Positions 48,003 through 58,255 of a stretch of DNA of 60,014 nt are shown here, piece after piece. The DNA comes from an uncultured Tessaracoccus sp. Its GTDB lineage: Bacteria > Actinomycetota > Actinomycetes > Propionibacteriales > Propionibacteriaceae. The DNA lies in the NCBI RefSeq assembly GCF_947286155.1, contig NZ_CAMYPD010000013.1:1-60014 (forward strand). The letters are read 5' to 3'. A program made the translations under genes and the position numbers. The first letter of the stretch is position 1; every line of letters starts with the position of its first letter. The notes beneath the pieces were generated by a model. The model was not told the DNA's origin. It made no database searches and saw only the letters and a program-made list of their open reading frames with translations.

Positions 48003-48413
48003 CTACTTCGACGCGTACTGCTCAGCCGCGGCGAGCTGCGCCTTCAACATGTGAATGCGATGACGTTCAGCGTCGCTCTGCTCTCCCGCTTGGTACTTGA
48101 GCATGAGCTCGTCCAGTTCCTTTTGTGCCTCAGCAGTGGAGATCTCATCGCCCAAGGACGCCGTCTGGGTGAGGATAGACACGCGCCCATCCGCACAAGA
48201 GATGAACCCTTCGTCAACGTACAGCGCTTCCTGTCTGCCATCGGCAGTGACAATCTGGACTCTGCTGGGGACGAGCAGCGCGAACACCGGCTCGTGCCCG
48301 GGCAGGATACCCATGTCACCTTCGACGGTGCGCACAATCACTTGCACCGCCTCGCCGGACCAGACACGTCGGCTGGCGGACACTACTTCAAGCTTCAGCG
48401 GAGGACGTGCCAC
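48003..48413 (-). CDS. atpC: ATP synthase F1 subunit epsilon
   Basis: A 136-residue central-stalk subunit. The N-terminal beta sandwich shows MGILPGHEPVFALL, and the C-terminal helices are QKELDELMLKYQAGEQSDAERH. GTG start at 48413, two bases after the atpD stop, with AAGGA at about 8 nt. Last ATP synthase gene of the operon. Confidence 0.95.
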   Translation of the reverse strand: MARPPLKLEVVSASRRVWSGEAVQVIVRTVEGDMGILPGHEPVFALLVPSRVQIVTADGRQEALYVDEGFISCADGRVSILTQTASLGDEISTAEAQKELDELMLKYQAGEQSDAERHRIHMLKAQLAAAEQYASK

Positions 48414-48415
48414 GA

Positions 48416-49852
48416 TTAGGCGTCCTTCTTCATCTTGTCGTAGTTCTCCATCACCATGTCCATGCCACCGACGTTGAAGAACGCCTGCTCAGGCACGTGG
48501 TCGACGTCGCCACGGCAGATCATCTGGAAGCCCTCAATGGTGTCAGCCAGCGGCACCGTCGAGCCCTCAATGCCAGTGAACTTCTCGGCCATGTAGGTGT
48601 TCTGCGAGAGGAACTGCTGGATGCGACGTGCACGGTTCACCGTGATCTTGTCTTCCTCAGACAGCTCGTCAATACCGAGGATGGCGATGATGTCCTGCAG
48701 TTCCTTGTTGCGCTGCAGAATCTGCTTCACCTGGGAGGCGGTGTCATAGTGCTCCTGACCCACGTACTGCGGATCAAGGATGCGCGACGAGGACGTCAGC
48801 GGATCCACTGCCGGGTAGAGACCACGCGAAGCGATCTCACGCGAGAGCTCCGTGGTGGCGTCCAGGTGAGCGAACGTCGTCGCCGGGGCCGGGTCGGTGT
48901 AGTCGTCGGCCGGCACGTAAATGGCCTGCATCGACGTAATCGAGTGGCCGCGGGTCGACGTAATGCGCTCCTGCAGCTGCCCCATCTCGTCTGCGAGGTT
49001 GGGCTGGTAGCCAACCGCCGACGGCATACGTCCGAGCAGCGTCGACACCTCGGAGCCGGCCTGGGTGAAGCGGAAGATGTTGTCGATGAACAGCAGCACG
49101 TCCTGGTTCTGCACATCACGGAAGTACTCCGCCATGGTCAGGCCGGTGAGCGCGATACGCAGACGCGTGCCCGGGGGCTCGTCCATCTGGCCGAAGCACA
49201 GCGCGGTGTCCTTGAGGACTCCGGCCTCCTCCATCTCGTTGATGAGGTCGTTACCCTCACGGGTGCGCTCACCAACGCCGGCGAATACCGAGGTACCACC
49301 GAAGTTGTGCGCAATGCGGTAAATCATCTCTTGGATGAGCACCGTCTTACCCACACCAGCGCCGCCGAAGAGGCCGATCTTGCCGCCCTTCACGTACGGG
49401 GTGAGCAGGTCGAGCACCTTGATGCCCGTCTCAAGCATCTCCGTACGCGATTCGAGGGCGTCGAACGGCGGCGGATCGCGGTGGATAGGCCAGCGTTCGG
49501 TGACCTCGACGGTGGCCGGGTCGGCGTTGAGCACGTCGCCGGTCACGTTCCAGACGTGGCCCTTGGTGACATCGCCGACAGGAACCGAGATGGGTGCCCC
49601 GGTGTCCACCACTTCGGCGCCGCGACGCATTCCGTCGGTAGGCTTCAAGGAGATGGCACGCACGATGTTGTCGCCAACGTGGAGCGCCACCTCGAGGGTG
49701 ATCGTCTGCTTGATGCCCATGACGTCGGTCTCCACCTTAAGTGCGTTGCCGATCTCAGGGAGCTGATCAGCCGCGAACTCGACGTCCACCACAGGGCCGA
49801 TGACTCGGGCGACGCGCCCGGCTGCCGTGGTCTGTGCAGTAGTTGTAGTCAT
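48416..49852 (-). CDS. atpD: ATP synthase F1 subunit beta
   Basis: A 478-residue catalytic subunit. Walker A is GGAGVGKT (near residue 160), and the catalytic Glu lies in GVGERTREGNDL. LLFIDNIFRFTQAGSEVS is the Walker B/DELSEED-region block, and ELQDIIAILGIDELSEED carries the DELSEED motif. Standard length. ATG at 49852, 17 bp after atpG. Confidence 0.98.
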   Translation of the reverse strand: MTTTTAQTTAAGRVARVIGPVVDVEFAADQLPEIGNALKVETDVMGIKQTITLEVALHVGDNIVRAISLKPTDGMRRGAEVVDTGAPISVPVGDVTKGHVWNVTGDVLNADPATVEVTERWPIHRDPPPFDALESRTEMLETGIKVLDLLTPYVKGGKIGLFGGAGVGKTVLIQEMIYRIAHNFGGTSVFAGVGERTREGNDLINEMEEAGVLKDTALCFGQMDEPPGTRLRIALTGLTMAEYFRDVQNQDVLLFIDNIFRFTQAGSEVSTLLGRMPSAVGYQPNLADEMGQLQERITSTRGHSITSMQAIYVPADDYTDPAPATTFAHLDATTELSREIASRGLYPAVDPLTSSSRILDPQYVGQEHYDTASQVKQILQRNKELQDIIAILGIDELSEEDKITVNRARRIQQFLSQNTYMAEKFTGIEGSTVPLADTIEGFQMICRGDVDHVPEQAFFNVGGMDMVMENYDKMKKDA

Positions 49853-49869
49853 TTCCTACCTCATTGGTT

Positions 49870-50775
49870 TCAGGCTGATTCGGACAGCGCCTGTGCGCCA
49901 CCCACGATTTCTGTGATTTCTTGCGTGATCTCGGCCTGTCGGGCCTGGTTTGCCTCGCGAGTGAGCTGCTCGATGAGGCTCTGCGCGTTGTCCGTCGCCG
50001 ACTTCATGGCCTGCTGGCGAGACGCAAGTTCCGACGCAGCCGCGTCCAGCAGTGCGGTGTGGATGCGGTCGGTCACGAACATGGGCAGCAGCGCGTCGAG
50101 CACTGTCTGTGCGTCGGGCTCGAACTTGTAGAAGTGGTTGTCGCTCTCGTCCGGGAAATCGTCCGGATCGGCATCCACTACTTCCAGCGGAAGCACCCGC
50201 AGCGCGTTGGTCTTCTGGGTGATCATGGACTCAAAGCGGGTGGTGATGATGTGAATCTCATCGACGCCGCCCTCATCCGTGGGTTTCAAGAAGGCATCCA
50301 GCAGCACCCGAGCGATTTCCTTCGCATCCTGGTACGAAGGACGCTCGGAGAACCCCGTCCAGCTCTGCGTGATCTCATGGTCGCGGAACTCGTGGTACGC
50401 CACACCCTTCTTGCCCGTGAGGTACAGCTGCACTTCCTGATTCGCGACGGTACGCAGATGCTCACAGACTTCCTCACCGAGGCGAATCACATTGCTGGAG
50501 TAGGCGCCAGCCAACCCGCGGTCACCGGTGATCACCAGCACCGCAGAGCGCTTGGGCACCTCGGCGCGCTGCAGGAACGGGTGTTCCAGATCGTAGGCGC
50601 CCGCCAGCATGGACACTGCCTTCGTCAACTCAATGGTGTACGGCAGTGCTTCACGCTGGGCCTGCTGGGCCTTCACGATGCGCGACGAAGCAATGAGCTC
50701 CATCGCCCTCGTGATCTTCTTGGTAGCCGAGACGGACTTTCGTCGCTGTCTGAGCTCCCGGAGACTGCTGCCCAT
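49870..50775 (-). CDS. atpG: ATP synthase F1 subunit gamma
   Basis: A 301-residue rotor shaft. The N-terminal helix is MGSSLRELRQRRKSVSATKK, followed by ITRAMELIASS; the central ITGDRGLAGAYSSNV and the C-terminal ANQARQAEITQEITEIVGGA are strongly conserved. It is somewhat longer than E. coli gamma (287), as usual for Actinobacteria. The ATG at 50775 is 7 bp after atpA; a longer open frame upstream runs inside atpA and is not used. Confidence 0.97.
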   Translation of the reverse strand: MGSSLRELRQRRKSVSATKKITRAMELIASSRIVKAQQAQREALPYTIELTKAVSMLAGAYDLEHPFLQRAEVPKRSAVLVITGDRGLAGAYSSNVIRLGEEVCEHLRTVANQEVQLYLTGKKGVAYHEFRDHEITQSWTGFSERPSYQDAKEIARVLLDAFLKPTDEGGVDEIHIITTRFESMITQKTNALRVLPLEVVDADPDDFPDESDNHFYKFEPDAQTVLDALLPMFVTDRIHTALLDAAASELASRQQAMKSATDNAQSLIEQLTREANQARQAEITQEITEIVGGAQALSESA

Positions 50776-50782
50776 GCGCCGA

Positions 50783-52417
<1,635 letters not shown>

Positions 52418-52433
52418 TGGGTCCTACTTTCGC

Positions 52434-53177
52434 TTAGGAGTGGATGAGCTGGCGCCGCACGTCCTCGAGGCGGCCAGCAACTGTGGATTCGTAAACGTCG
52501 TGTCCGATAGCGACGTTGATGCCCCCGAGGATGTCGGGGTCGACGCTCATCTGGACCGACACGGGACGCCCGGTCTTGGCCGCTAGTGCAGCGCGGAGGC
52601 GTTCGAGCCTCGCCTGGTCGAGCGGTCGGGCCACGGTGACCTTCGCGACGAGGGCTTGCGAGATCTCCGCTGCCTCATCGAGGTAGTCATCGATGGTCTT
52701 GGTGTAGCTGCGACGGTGTCCGCTCACCGCACGTGCTGCGAGCAACGCGGTCACCGGGTGCACATCGGGCCCATGCAGCTTCGCGATCAAGCCGCGCCTG
52801 GATTCCAAGCTGAACGTGCTGTTGCGCAACGTGGTGGTGAGCTCCGCGGAGCTACCCACCGCATCACTGATTACGTGCAGCTCGCTCGTCACCCGCGTCA
52901 ACGCGTCTTCAGCCTGGGCGCTGTGCAGCGCGGCCTTGACACCGTCGAGCTCGACAGCTCGCATCATGTCGTCAGCGTCGCGCCACGGTGCCTTGACCAC
53001 CCGCTCCAGGCAGTCAAGCGAAGCGTCGCTCACGCGCGACCCAAACAGCTTGCGAGCCAGCTCAGCGCGCCGCTCGGGCTGGGCGGATGGATCAGACAGC
53101 GCGCGACGCAGCATCGGCTGGCCGGCGAGCACGTCGGTCAGTTGGAAGAGTTCGTTGGCTGCGTCGAGTGAAGTCAT
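52434..53177 (-). CDS. atpH: ATP synthase F1 subunit delta
   Basis: A 247-residue peripheral-stalk subunit, longer than E. coli delta (177) as usual in Actinobacteria. The family end VTVARPLDQARLERLRAALA, then VSVQMSVDPDILGGINVAIG, is clear. The extra length lies in the N-terminal half. The ATG at 53177 overlaps the atpF stop (ATGA). Confidence 0.94.
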   Translation of the reverse strand: MTSLDAANELFQLTDVLAGQPMLRRALSDPSAQPERRAELARKLFGSRVSDASLDCLERVVKAPWRDADDMMRAVELDGVKAALHSAQAEDALTRVTSELHVISDAVGSSAELTTTLRNSTFSLESRRGLIAKLHGPDVHPVTALLAARAVSGHRRSYTKTIDDYLDEAAEISQALVAKVTVARPLDQARLERLRAALAAKTGRPVSVQMSVDPDILGGINVAIGHDVYESTVAGRLEDVRRQLIHS

Positions 53178-53719
53178 CGGGCTGCGCCTGCCTGCTCAAG
53201 CTCGGCAAGGAAACGATCCACGGTACGCAGCGCGCGGTCATCGTCGTCGAGCGACTCTCCGATGATCTTGCCTGCGAGTGTGGTGGCCATGCCGCCCACT
53301 TCGCCCTTGAGCTCGTTCATGAGCTGTGCGCGCTCTGCCGCGAGCTGTTGACGACCTGCCTCCAGGATGCGGTCCGATTCCTTGGTGGCCTTGTCGCGGG
53401 CCTCAGCGAGAATCTGGGCGCTCTGGTTCTTGGCGTCCTCACGGATCTTGGCGGCCTCTTCGCGTGCTCCCGAGAGCTGATCCTGGTACTGCGCCCTGGC
53501 TGCCTCGGCTTCGGCCTCAGCGGCAGCAGCACGCTGCATACCACCTTCGATCTTCGAAGAACGTTCCTCGTACATCTTCTCGAAGGCTGGAACAATCGCC
53601 TTCGCCATGATGAGCCAGAGGATCAGCAGCAGGGCGATGCCCCCGATGATCTCTGAGAGGTAGTGAGGCGCCAAGGGACCAAAATTGACCTCTTGGGGTA
53701 CCCACATGGTGGAAACCAT
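53174..53719 (-). CDS. atpF: ATP synthase F0 subunit b
   Basis: A 181-residue peripheral stalk: one N-terminal helix (about residues 25-45, EIIGGIALLLILWLIMAKAI) and a long coiled coil (AAAAEAEAEAARAQYQDQL). The ATG at 53719 has GAGG at 8 nt; a GTG two codons upstream has its site too close. atpH overlaps its end. Confidence 0.95.
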   Translation of the reverse strand: MVSTMWVPQEVNFGPLAPHYLSEIIGGIALLLILWLIMAKAIVPAFEKMYEERSSKIEGGMQRAAAAEAEAEAARAQYQDQLSGAREEAAKIREDAKNQSAQILAEARDKATKESDRILEAGRQQLAAERAQLMNELKGEVGGMATTLAGKIIGESLDDDDRALRTVDRFLAELEQAGAAR

Positions 53720-53729
53720 TCGCACGGCC

Positions 53730-53951
53730 TCAGTTCAGGACGAACGCGAGGGCGATGGCAATAATGGCGAGGGCCTCAACCACGGCGAAGCCGATGAACG
53801 CGGTGCTCATCATGGCGCCACGGGCCTCAGGCTGGCGGGCAGTACCGTTAATCACCGAGGCGAAGATCCATGCCACACCCAGTGCAGGGGCGATGGTGGC
53901 GATGGCGTAGCCGATCATGTTGATGCTGCCGTTGATTTCGAGGAGCTCCAT
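53730..53951 (-). CDS. atpE: ATP synthase F0 subunit c
   Basis: A 73-residue rotor-ring proteolipid with two helices and the polar loop ARQPEA. The ion-binding carboxylate is E59 in GFAVVEALAI. The residues around it lack the Ser/Thr and Gln pattern of Na+ rings, so proton coupling is expected. The ATG at 53951 has GAAAGG at 7 nt. Confidence 0.97.
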   Translation of the reverse strand: MELLEINGSINMIGYAIATIAPALGVAWIFASVINGTARQPEARGAMMSTAFIGFAVVEALAIIAIALAFVLN

Positions 53952-54000
53952 TTGATTACCTTTCGGATGTGTTCTTCTGGTTAGGGAAGAAGAGTGTGGG

Positions 54001-54798
54001 TCAGTGTTCCTCAGCGATGGAGGTGGACACGTATTGGGCGGAAAGAACGGTGAAGATGTAGGCCTGCAGCGCGCCGATGAACAGCTCGAGCAGCATGATG
54101 ATGAGGCTGAACAAGAAGCTCACGCCGCCGGAGATGTTGTAGAACAGGTTGTCCTGGTACGTCAGCAGGAACCCGCCACCGACGACGAACACCATCACGA
54201 CGAGGTGACCGGCGAACAAGTTGGCAAACAAACGCAGCGCCAGAGTCAGCGGGCGCGTGATGAAGGTGGCGAGGAACTCGAGGGGCATCACCAGCGGCAA
54301 CAGGTAACCGGGGACGCCGTCGGGGATGAGCGACTTCTTCAAGAATCCGAGCACACCCCACTTCGCCATGCCCGCCCCGACGTACACGCACCACGCGACC
54401 ATAGCCATTCCGTAGGCGAACCCCACGTTGGAGAACGTCGGATACATGAACAAGAACAGCTGGCCAAACCAGTTGTTGAACAGCAAGAACGTGAACAGCG
54501 CGAGCAAGAACGGCAGGAACTTGCGGTACTCGGCGTGCAGGATGTCTCGCGCAATGCCGTTGCGCACGAACTCGTACACGAACTCAAAGAAGTACTGGCC
54601 TTTGGACGGCTGCACCTTGAGCTTACGTGAGCCGATCCACCAGAAGATGATGACCAGCAGGCAGCCAATGATGGCCTGTGCGAGGGGCTTGTTGAACCAA
54701 TCCGGAAGCACTCCGGGCCAGATGGAGCCCCACTTGAAGTCGTCGACTCCAGGCGGCGTGTAGCCACCACCCTCCATTGGAACCAGGCCAATCGTCAC
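54001..54798 (-). CDS. atpB: ATP synthase F0 subunit a
   Basis: A 265-residue stator subunit with five to six helices. The essential Arg lies in LALRLFANLFAGH. The N-terminal extracytoplasmic part (GGGYTPPGVDDFKWGSIWPG) is typical of Actinobacteria. GTG start at 54798 overlaps the stop of the upstream small gene (GTGA). Confidence 0.96.
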   Translation of the reverse strand: MTIGLVPMEGGGYTPPGVDDFKWGSIWPGVLPDWFNKPLAQAIIGCLLVIIFWWIGSRKLKVQPSKGQYFFEFVYEFVRNGIARDILHAEYRKFLPFLLALFTFLLFNNWFGQLFLFMYPTFSNVGFAYGMAMVAWCVYVGAGMAKWGVLGFLKKSLIPDGVPGYLLPLVMPLEFLATFITRPLTLALRLFANLFAGHLVVMVFVVGGGFLLTYQDNLFYNISGGVSFLFSLIIMLLELFIGALQAYIFTVLSAQYVSTSIAEEH

Positions 54799-55022
54799 TT
54801 GACGCTCCCGTAACGCTTGTAGATCAAGTAGATGCTAGCCACAAGTCCTGCGATGAGGCCAATTGGTAGCAGCCATGAGGTACCCAAGAAATGATCTCCA
54901 AGCCAACCCAAGGCGCCGTAAAACACGATGCCGGCAAGGATGTAGCTGATTGCCACCATGCCATCTTCACGGCCGGTGGGAACCTGGCTGCCTGCCTTCG
55001 ACGGTGACGGTGTGGTACCCAT
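54795..55022 (-). CDS. Small AtpZ-like two-helix protein
   Basis: A 75-residue protein with two hydrophobic helices (about residues 22-42 and 47-67) and a glycine-rich GWLGDHFLGTS turn, as in the AtpZ/AtpI-family proteins that help assemble the c ring or bring Mg/Ca to it. It is coupled to atpB by GTGA. A TAGCAT box lies 10 nt before its ATG (55033-55038), so a nearly leaderless internal promoter for atpB onward is possible. Confidence 0.8.
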   Translation of the reverse strand: MGTTPSPSKAGSQVPTGREDGMVAISYILAGIVFYGALGWLGDHFLGTSWLLPIGLIAGLVASIYLIYKRYGSVK

Positions 55023-55048
55023 GACGAGCCCGATGCTAGCAGGAAATC

Positions 55049-55516
55049 TTAGGTTTGCTCATCTTCCGAAATAGCTGGGGCAATCTCGTCGTAAATGGGC
55101 ACGCGTTGACGGCTCGCGACGATCACTACTCCACCCACCCAAGCGAACACGGTGGCGGTCATGGATGCGACGAGCCACCCGTCGACGATGTGGGGGGCGA
55201 CGGCGTCGAGTGACAGGATCCCCCAGAGCCCAGCCGCGATGCCGACGACCCTCACCGCATAGCTCACGAGGACGAGCGCAAGGCCCTGCATGGGCTCCAT
55301 GTCGGAGGCGATGGCCTCCAACCACTGCCCTATCCCGTAGAAGATCACCACGGTGGCGAAGCCGAGCACCGAGGTGAGCACTCCGTCGGCCCCGGAAAGA
55401 ATCGCCGCAAGTGCGATGACGATGAGTCCGGCGACGTGCGCGCCGACGACGCCGCCGATCATCATCTGCTTGGCCCGTCGAGCGGCCCCGCTCACAATGC
55501 GCTCAGCGGCTGCCAT
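55049..55516 (-). CDS. AtpI-like four-helix membrane protein
   Basis: A 155-residue protein with four predicted helices (about residues 20-42, 46-66, 78-100 and 109-132) and a cytoplasmic acidic C-terminus. It holds the same place as the Rv1303-type gene of mycobacteria, between wecA and atpB. A role in F0 assembly is likely but inferred. Its start overlaps the wecA end by 14 bp. Confidence 0.8.
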   Translation of the reverse strand: MAAAERIVSGAARRAKQMMIGGVVGAHVAGLIVIALAAILSGADGVLTSVLGFATVVIFYGIGQWLEAIASDMEPMQGLALVLVSYAVRVVGIAAGLWGILSLDAVAPHIVDGWLVASMTATVFAWVGGVVIVASRQRVPIYDEIAPAISEDEQT

Positions 55517-56624
55517 CGTCGCCTATCGGGGTTCGGGAGGACCGAATGGGACGCACCGTCCAGATCAAGACGATGACGAGGAAGGCGACGATGCCCCAGC
55601 CCACGAGCGCCGAGTCGCTCAGCCCAATGGCTACCAGGCCTCCCGAGACAAGAGCCGTCCAGGAATACATGAGCAGTACGGCGCCACGGATGGAATGCCC
55701 GCGTGCGACGAGGCGATGGTGGATGTGGGAACGGTCGGCGACGAACCAGTACTGGCCGTTCATCGTGCGGCGAATGTAAGCCAGACCGAGGTCAAGTAGG
55801 GGCAGCACCAGCGCTGCGAACGGGACGAGAATGGGAAGCAGCGCGGGAAGCACGTCGGCACTGCCGCCAGTGAGCGCTGAGGGGTCGATCTGCCCGGTGA
55901 ACGAGATGGTGCTCATCGCCATCAGGAGGCCGAGCAGCATGGAGCCGGCGTCGCCCATGAACATCTTCGCCGGGTGCCAGTTGTGCAGGAGGAACCCCAG
56001 ACAGATGCCGGCGGTAGCCACGGTGATGAGCGACGCCGTCGTCGCGCGCACCAGTTCGTGCTCGTAGGCCAGGAAGTATGCGTAGGAGAAGAACGAGAGC
56101 GCTCCGATGGCGACAACGCCCGATGCCAACCCGTCGAGGCCGTCGACGAAGTTCACGGCATTCGTGCACAGCGCGATGAAGAACATGGTGATGAGGATGC
56201 TGCTCGCATCGTCGAGAGCGATGATGCGGTCGGGCAACGGAATCCAGTAGATGCGCACGCCTTGCAGCACGACAATGCCCGCGACGAGCCCCTGGCCGCC
56301 GAGCTTCACCAAGGCCGGGAGGTCGATTTTGTCGTCGATGGCACCGATCAGCGTGAGTATCAGGCCCGCAATGACGACGGCAAACGCGTCGTGAGCGACG
56401 ATGGGGTGCCGCCCGAGAAAGGGCATCTGCACCCCAAACAGCAATGCGACGGCGAGCCCAATGAACATGGCGACCCCACCTAAGTACGGGATCGGCAGCG
56501 TGTGCATGTCTCGTGCTCGAACTTGCGCGAACATGCCGATGCGGATGGCGATGTGGCGCAGCAAGCTCGCGGCCAGGAACGTTACCGAGGCCGCGACGAG
56601 GAACACCAGCAGATATTCACGCAT
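55503..56624 (-). CDS. wecA: Undecaprenyl-phosphate N-acetylglucosaminyl 1-phosphate transferase (MraY/WecA family)
   Basis: A 373-residue membrane enzyme with about ten helices, starting lipid-linked cell-envelope glycan (in mycobacteria the arabinogalactan linker). Conserved loops are PYLGGVAMFIG, NAVNFVDGLDGLASG (with the catalytic Asp pair nearby), KMFMGDAGSMLLG, and DRSHIHHRLVARGHS, the His-rich loop typical of WecA rather than MraY. The ATG at 56624 (MREYLLVFLV) matches family N-termini; an ATG at 56648 inside the tsaC end is possible. Confidence 0.92.
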   Translation of the reverse strand: MREYLLVFLVAASVTFLAASLLRHIAIRIGMFAQVRARDMHTLPIPYLGGVAMFIGLAVALLFGVQMPFLGRHPIVAHDAFAVVIAGLILTLIGAIDDKIDLPALVKLGGQGLVAGIVVLQGVRIYWIPLPDRIIALDDASSILITMFFIALCTNAVNFVDGLDGLASGVVAIGALSFFSYAYFLAYEHELVRATTASLITVATAGICLGFLLHNWHPAKMFMGDAGSMLLGLLMAMSTISFTGQIDPSALTGGSADVLPALLPILVPFAALVLPLLDLGLAYIRRTMNGQYWFVADRSHIHHRLVARGHSIRGAVLLMYSWTALVSGGLVAIGLSDSALVGWGIVAFLVIVLIWTVRPIRSSRTPIGDDGSR

Positions 56625-57378
56625 CGTTCGTAGGCGGTTCCTCAGCATCGTGCTCGGTTTCGACGGGATCCGCCTCTGTCGCGGACTCGTCGGGATTCTG
56701 CTCTGGGGTCGCCGGCTCCTCGTCTTGGGCGTCCGGCTCGGGAGCTTCGGGTAGGCGAACGCTTGGCACTGCTTCTTGGAGTTGTTCGAGCGAGAGTTTG
56801 CCGAGTCGCAGCACCACGCCGTCGGGGTCCGAAGAACAGTCGACGATCGTGGAAGGCTCCGGGCCAGGTGTTGGCCCGCCGTCGAGAAACACTGCGACGG
56901 ACTCCCCCAGCTGCTCCTGCGCGTCGGCGCAGTTCGTGGCCGACGGCTGCCCCGAAATGTTGGCGGAACTCACGGCGAGTGGGCCGGTGCGTCGCAGCAA
57001 CTCACGGGCACCGTCGTGATCGGGAACGCGCAGCGCTACAGTGCCGCGAGTCTCCCCTACCTGCAAGTTCACTGACTTCTGCACGTCAAGTATCAGCGTC
57101 AGAGGGCCGGGCCAGAACGCGCGGGCTAATTCCTTGGCACTCTCGGGCACCTTCGCCACCAGCGCGCGCATCATCGATGGTTCGGCGATGAGCACCGGCG
57201 GTGGCATGTCTTGGCCGCGGTGCTTCGCGTCGAGCAGGGCCTGCACGGCTTCGGCGGAAAACGGATCCGCGCCGATGCCGTAGACGGTGTCGGTGGGAAA
57301 CACGACGGTGGTGCCGTTCCCAATGGCAGTCACAGCAGCAGCGAATCCAGCTTCGCCAAGATCAAACGACTCACTCAC
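56617..57378 (-). CDS. tsaC: L-threonylcarbamoyladenylate synthase (YrdC/Sua5 family)
   Basis: A 253-residue enzyme making threonylcarbamoyl-AMP for the t6A tRNA modification. The YrdC domain (about residues 10-200) shows VFPTDTVYGIGADPFS, WPGPLTLIL, TVALRVPDH and SSANISGQPSA. Then comes a low-complexity tail of about 50 residues rich in Glu, Asp, Pro and Thr (EAPEPDAQDEEPATPEQ), with no Sua5 domain. The GTG at 57378 overlaps the prmC stop by 8 bp; a start 13 codons earlier would lie deeper in prmC. Confidence 0.93.
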   Translation of the reverse strand: MSESFDLGEAGFAAAVTAIGNGTTVVFPTDTVYGIGADPFSAEAVQALLDAKHRGQDMPPPVLIAEPSMMRALVAKVPESAKELARAFWPGPLTLILDVQKSVNLQVGETRGTVALRVPDHDGARELLRRTGPLAVSSANISGQPSATNCADAQEQLGESVAVFLDGGPTPGPEPSTIVDCSSDPDGVVLRLGKLSLEQLQEAVPSVRLPEAPEPDAQDEEPATPEQNPDESATEADPVETEHDAEEPPTNDA

Positions 57379-58255
57379 GGGAACTATCCTGCCACTTGCT
57401 GTCCGCACTTGGGCCAACCCACTCGGCGGTCACGAATCTGTCGCGCCCTGCGAGGTCGCGGTGGCCCTCGATAGCGACGAAACCAAGCTGTTGAACGATC
57501 TCGATGACGCCTGGTTGGTGGGACTCGTCATGCTCGACGACGAGCACCCCGCTTGCTCGTAGCAATCGCGCGGCGGTCGTCGCCACCACTGGCATGGCAT
57601 CCAGACCGTCTGGCCCTGCGAACAAGGCATCATCCGGATCGCGCCCCACCACGTCTATGGGCAGTGTTTCTCGCAGGCGTTCGGGAATGTAGGGCGGGTT
57701 CACTACGACGAGGTCGACCGTGGCGTCCAGCGTCGAGAGGGCGGTTGCCATGTCTCCGATCTCGACGGTGACGTCGACATCGGCAAGGTTTCGACGCAAC
57801 CACGGTTCGGCGTCCGTCGAACGTTCATTGGCGAACCCTTCGACTCCCCCAAGCTCGCGCACGATGGAGCGGGTGATGGCTCCGGAACCGGCACACAGCT
57901 CCACGACCCGCCGGCGATCCGAGGGTCGCGCGGCAAGCAGCTCAATGGCCTTGCCTGCGACGAGTTCAGTCTCGGGGCGAGGGATGAACACACCCGGCCC
58001 GACGTGGAGGGTCTCGTAGCGAAAGTAGGCCTTGCCGGTGATGTGTTGCACCGGTTCCCCTTCGATGCGGCGGCGAGCCAGCGCCCGAGCGCGCTGTGCT
58101 TCGTCGGGGGTTATCTCCCAGCGTGTCAACAGCTCGCTGATGTCGGTGTCGCAGGCTTCAGCGACGAGCAGCCGCGCGTCGGAGCCTGGGCTGGGGAAAC
58201 CTGCGGATGCGAACTCGTCGGCGAGTTCGAAGATGAGCTCCGTGGGCCGCATCAC
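57371..58255 (-). CDS. prmC: Release-factor glutamine methyltransferase
   Basis: A 294-residue SAM-dependent enzyme methylating the Gln of the GGQ motif in release factors. The catalytic NPPY is in VVNPPYIPE, the SAM-binding glycine loop in VELCAGSGAIT, and the N-terminal helical domain carries PVQHITGKAYFRY. The ATG at 58255 overlaps the prfA stop (ATGA), matching its substrate gene. Confidence 0.96.
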   Translation of the reverse strand: MMRPTELIFELADEFASAGFPSPGSDARLLVAEACDTDISELLTRWEITPDEAQRARALARRRIEGEPVQHITGKAYFRYETLHVGPGVFIPRPETELVAGKAIELLAARPSDRRRVVELCAGSGAITRSIVRELGGVEGFANERSTDAEPWLRRNLADVDVTVEIGDMATALSTLDATVDLVVVNPPYIPERLRETLPIDVVGRDPDDALFAGPDGLDAMPVVATTAARLLRASGVLVVEHDESHQPGVIEIVQQLGFVAIEGHRDLAGRDRFVTAEWVGPSADSKWQDSSRE

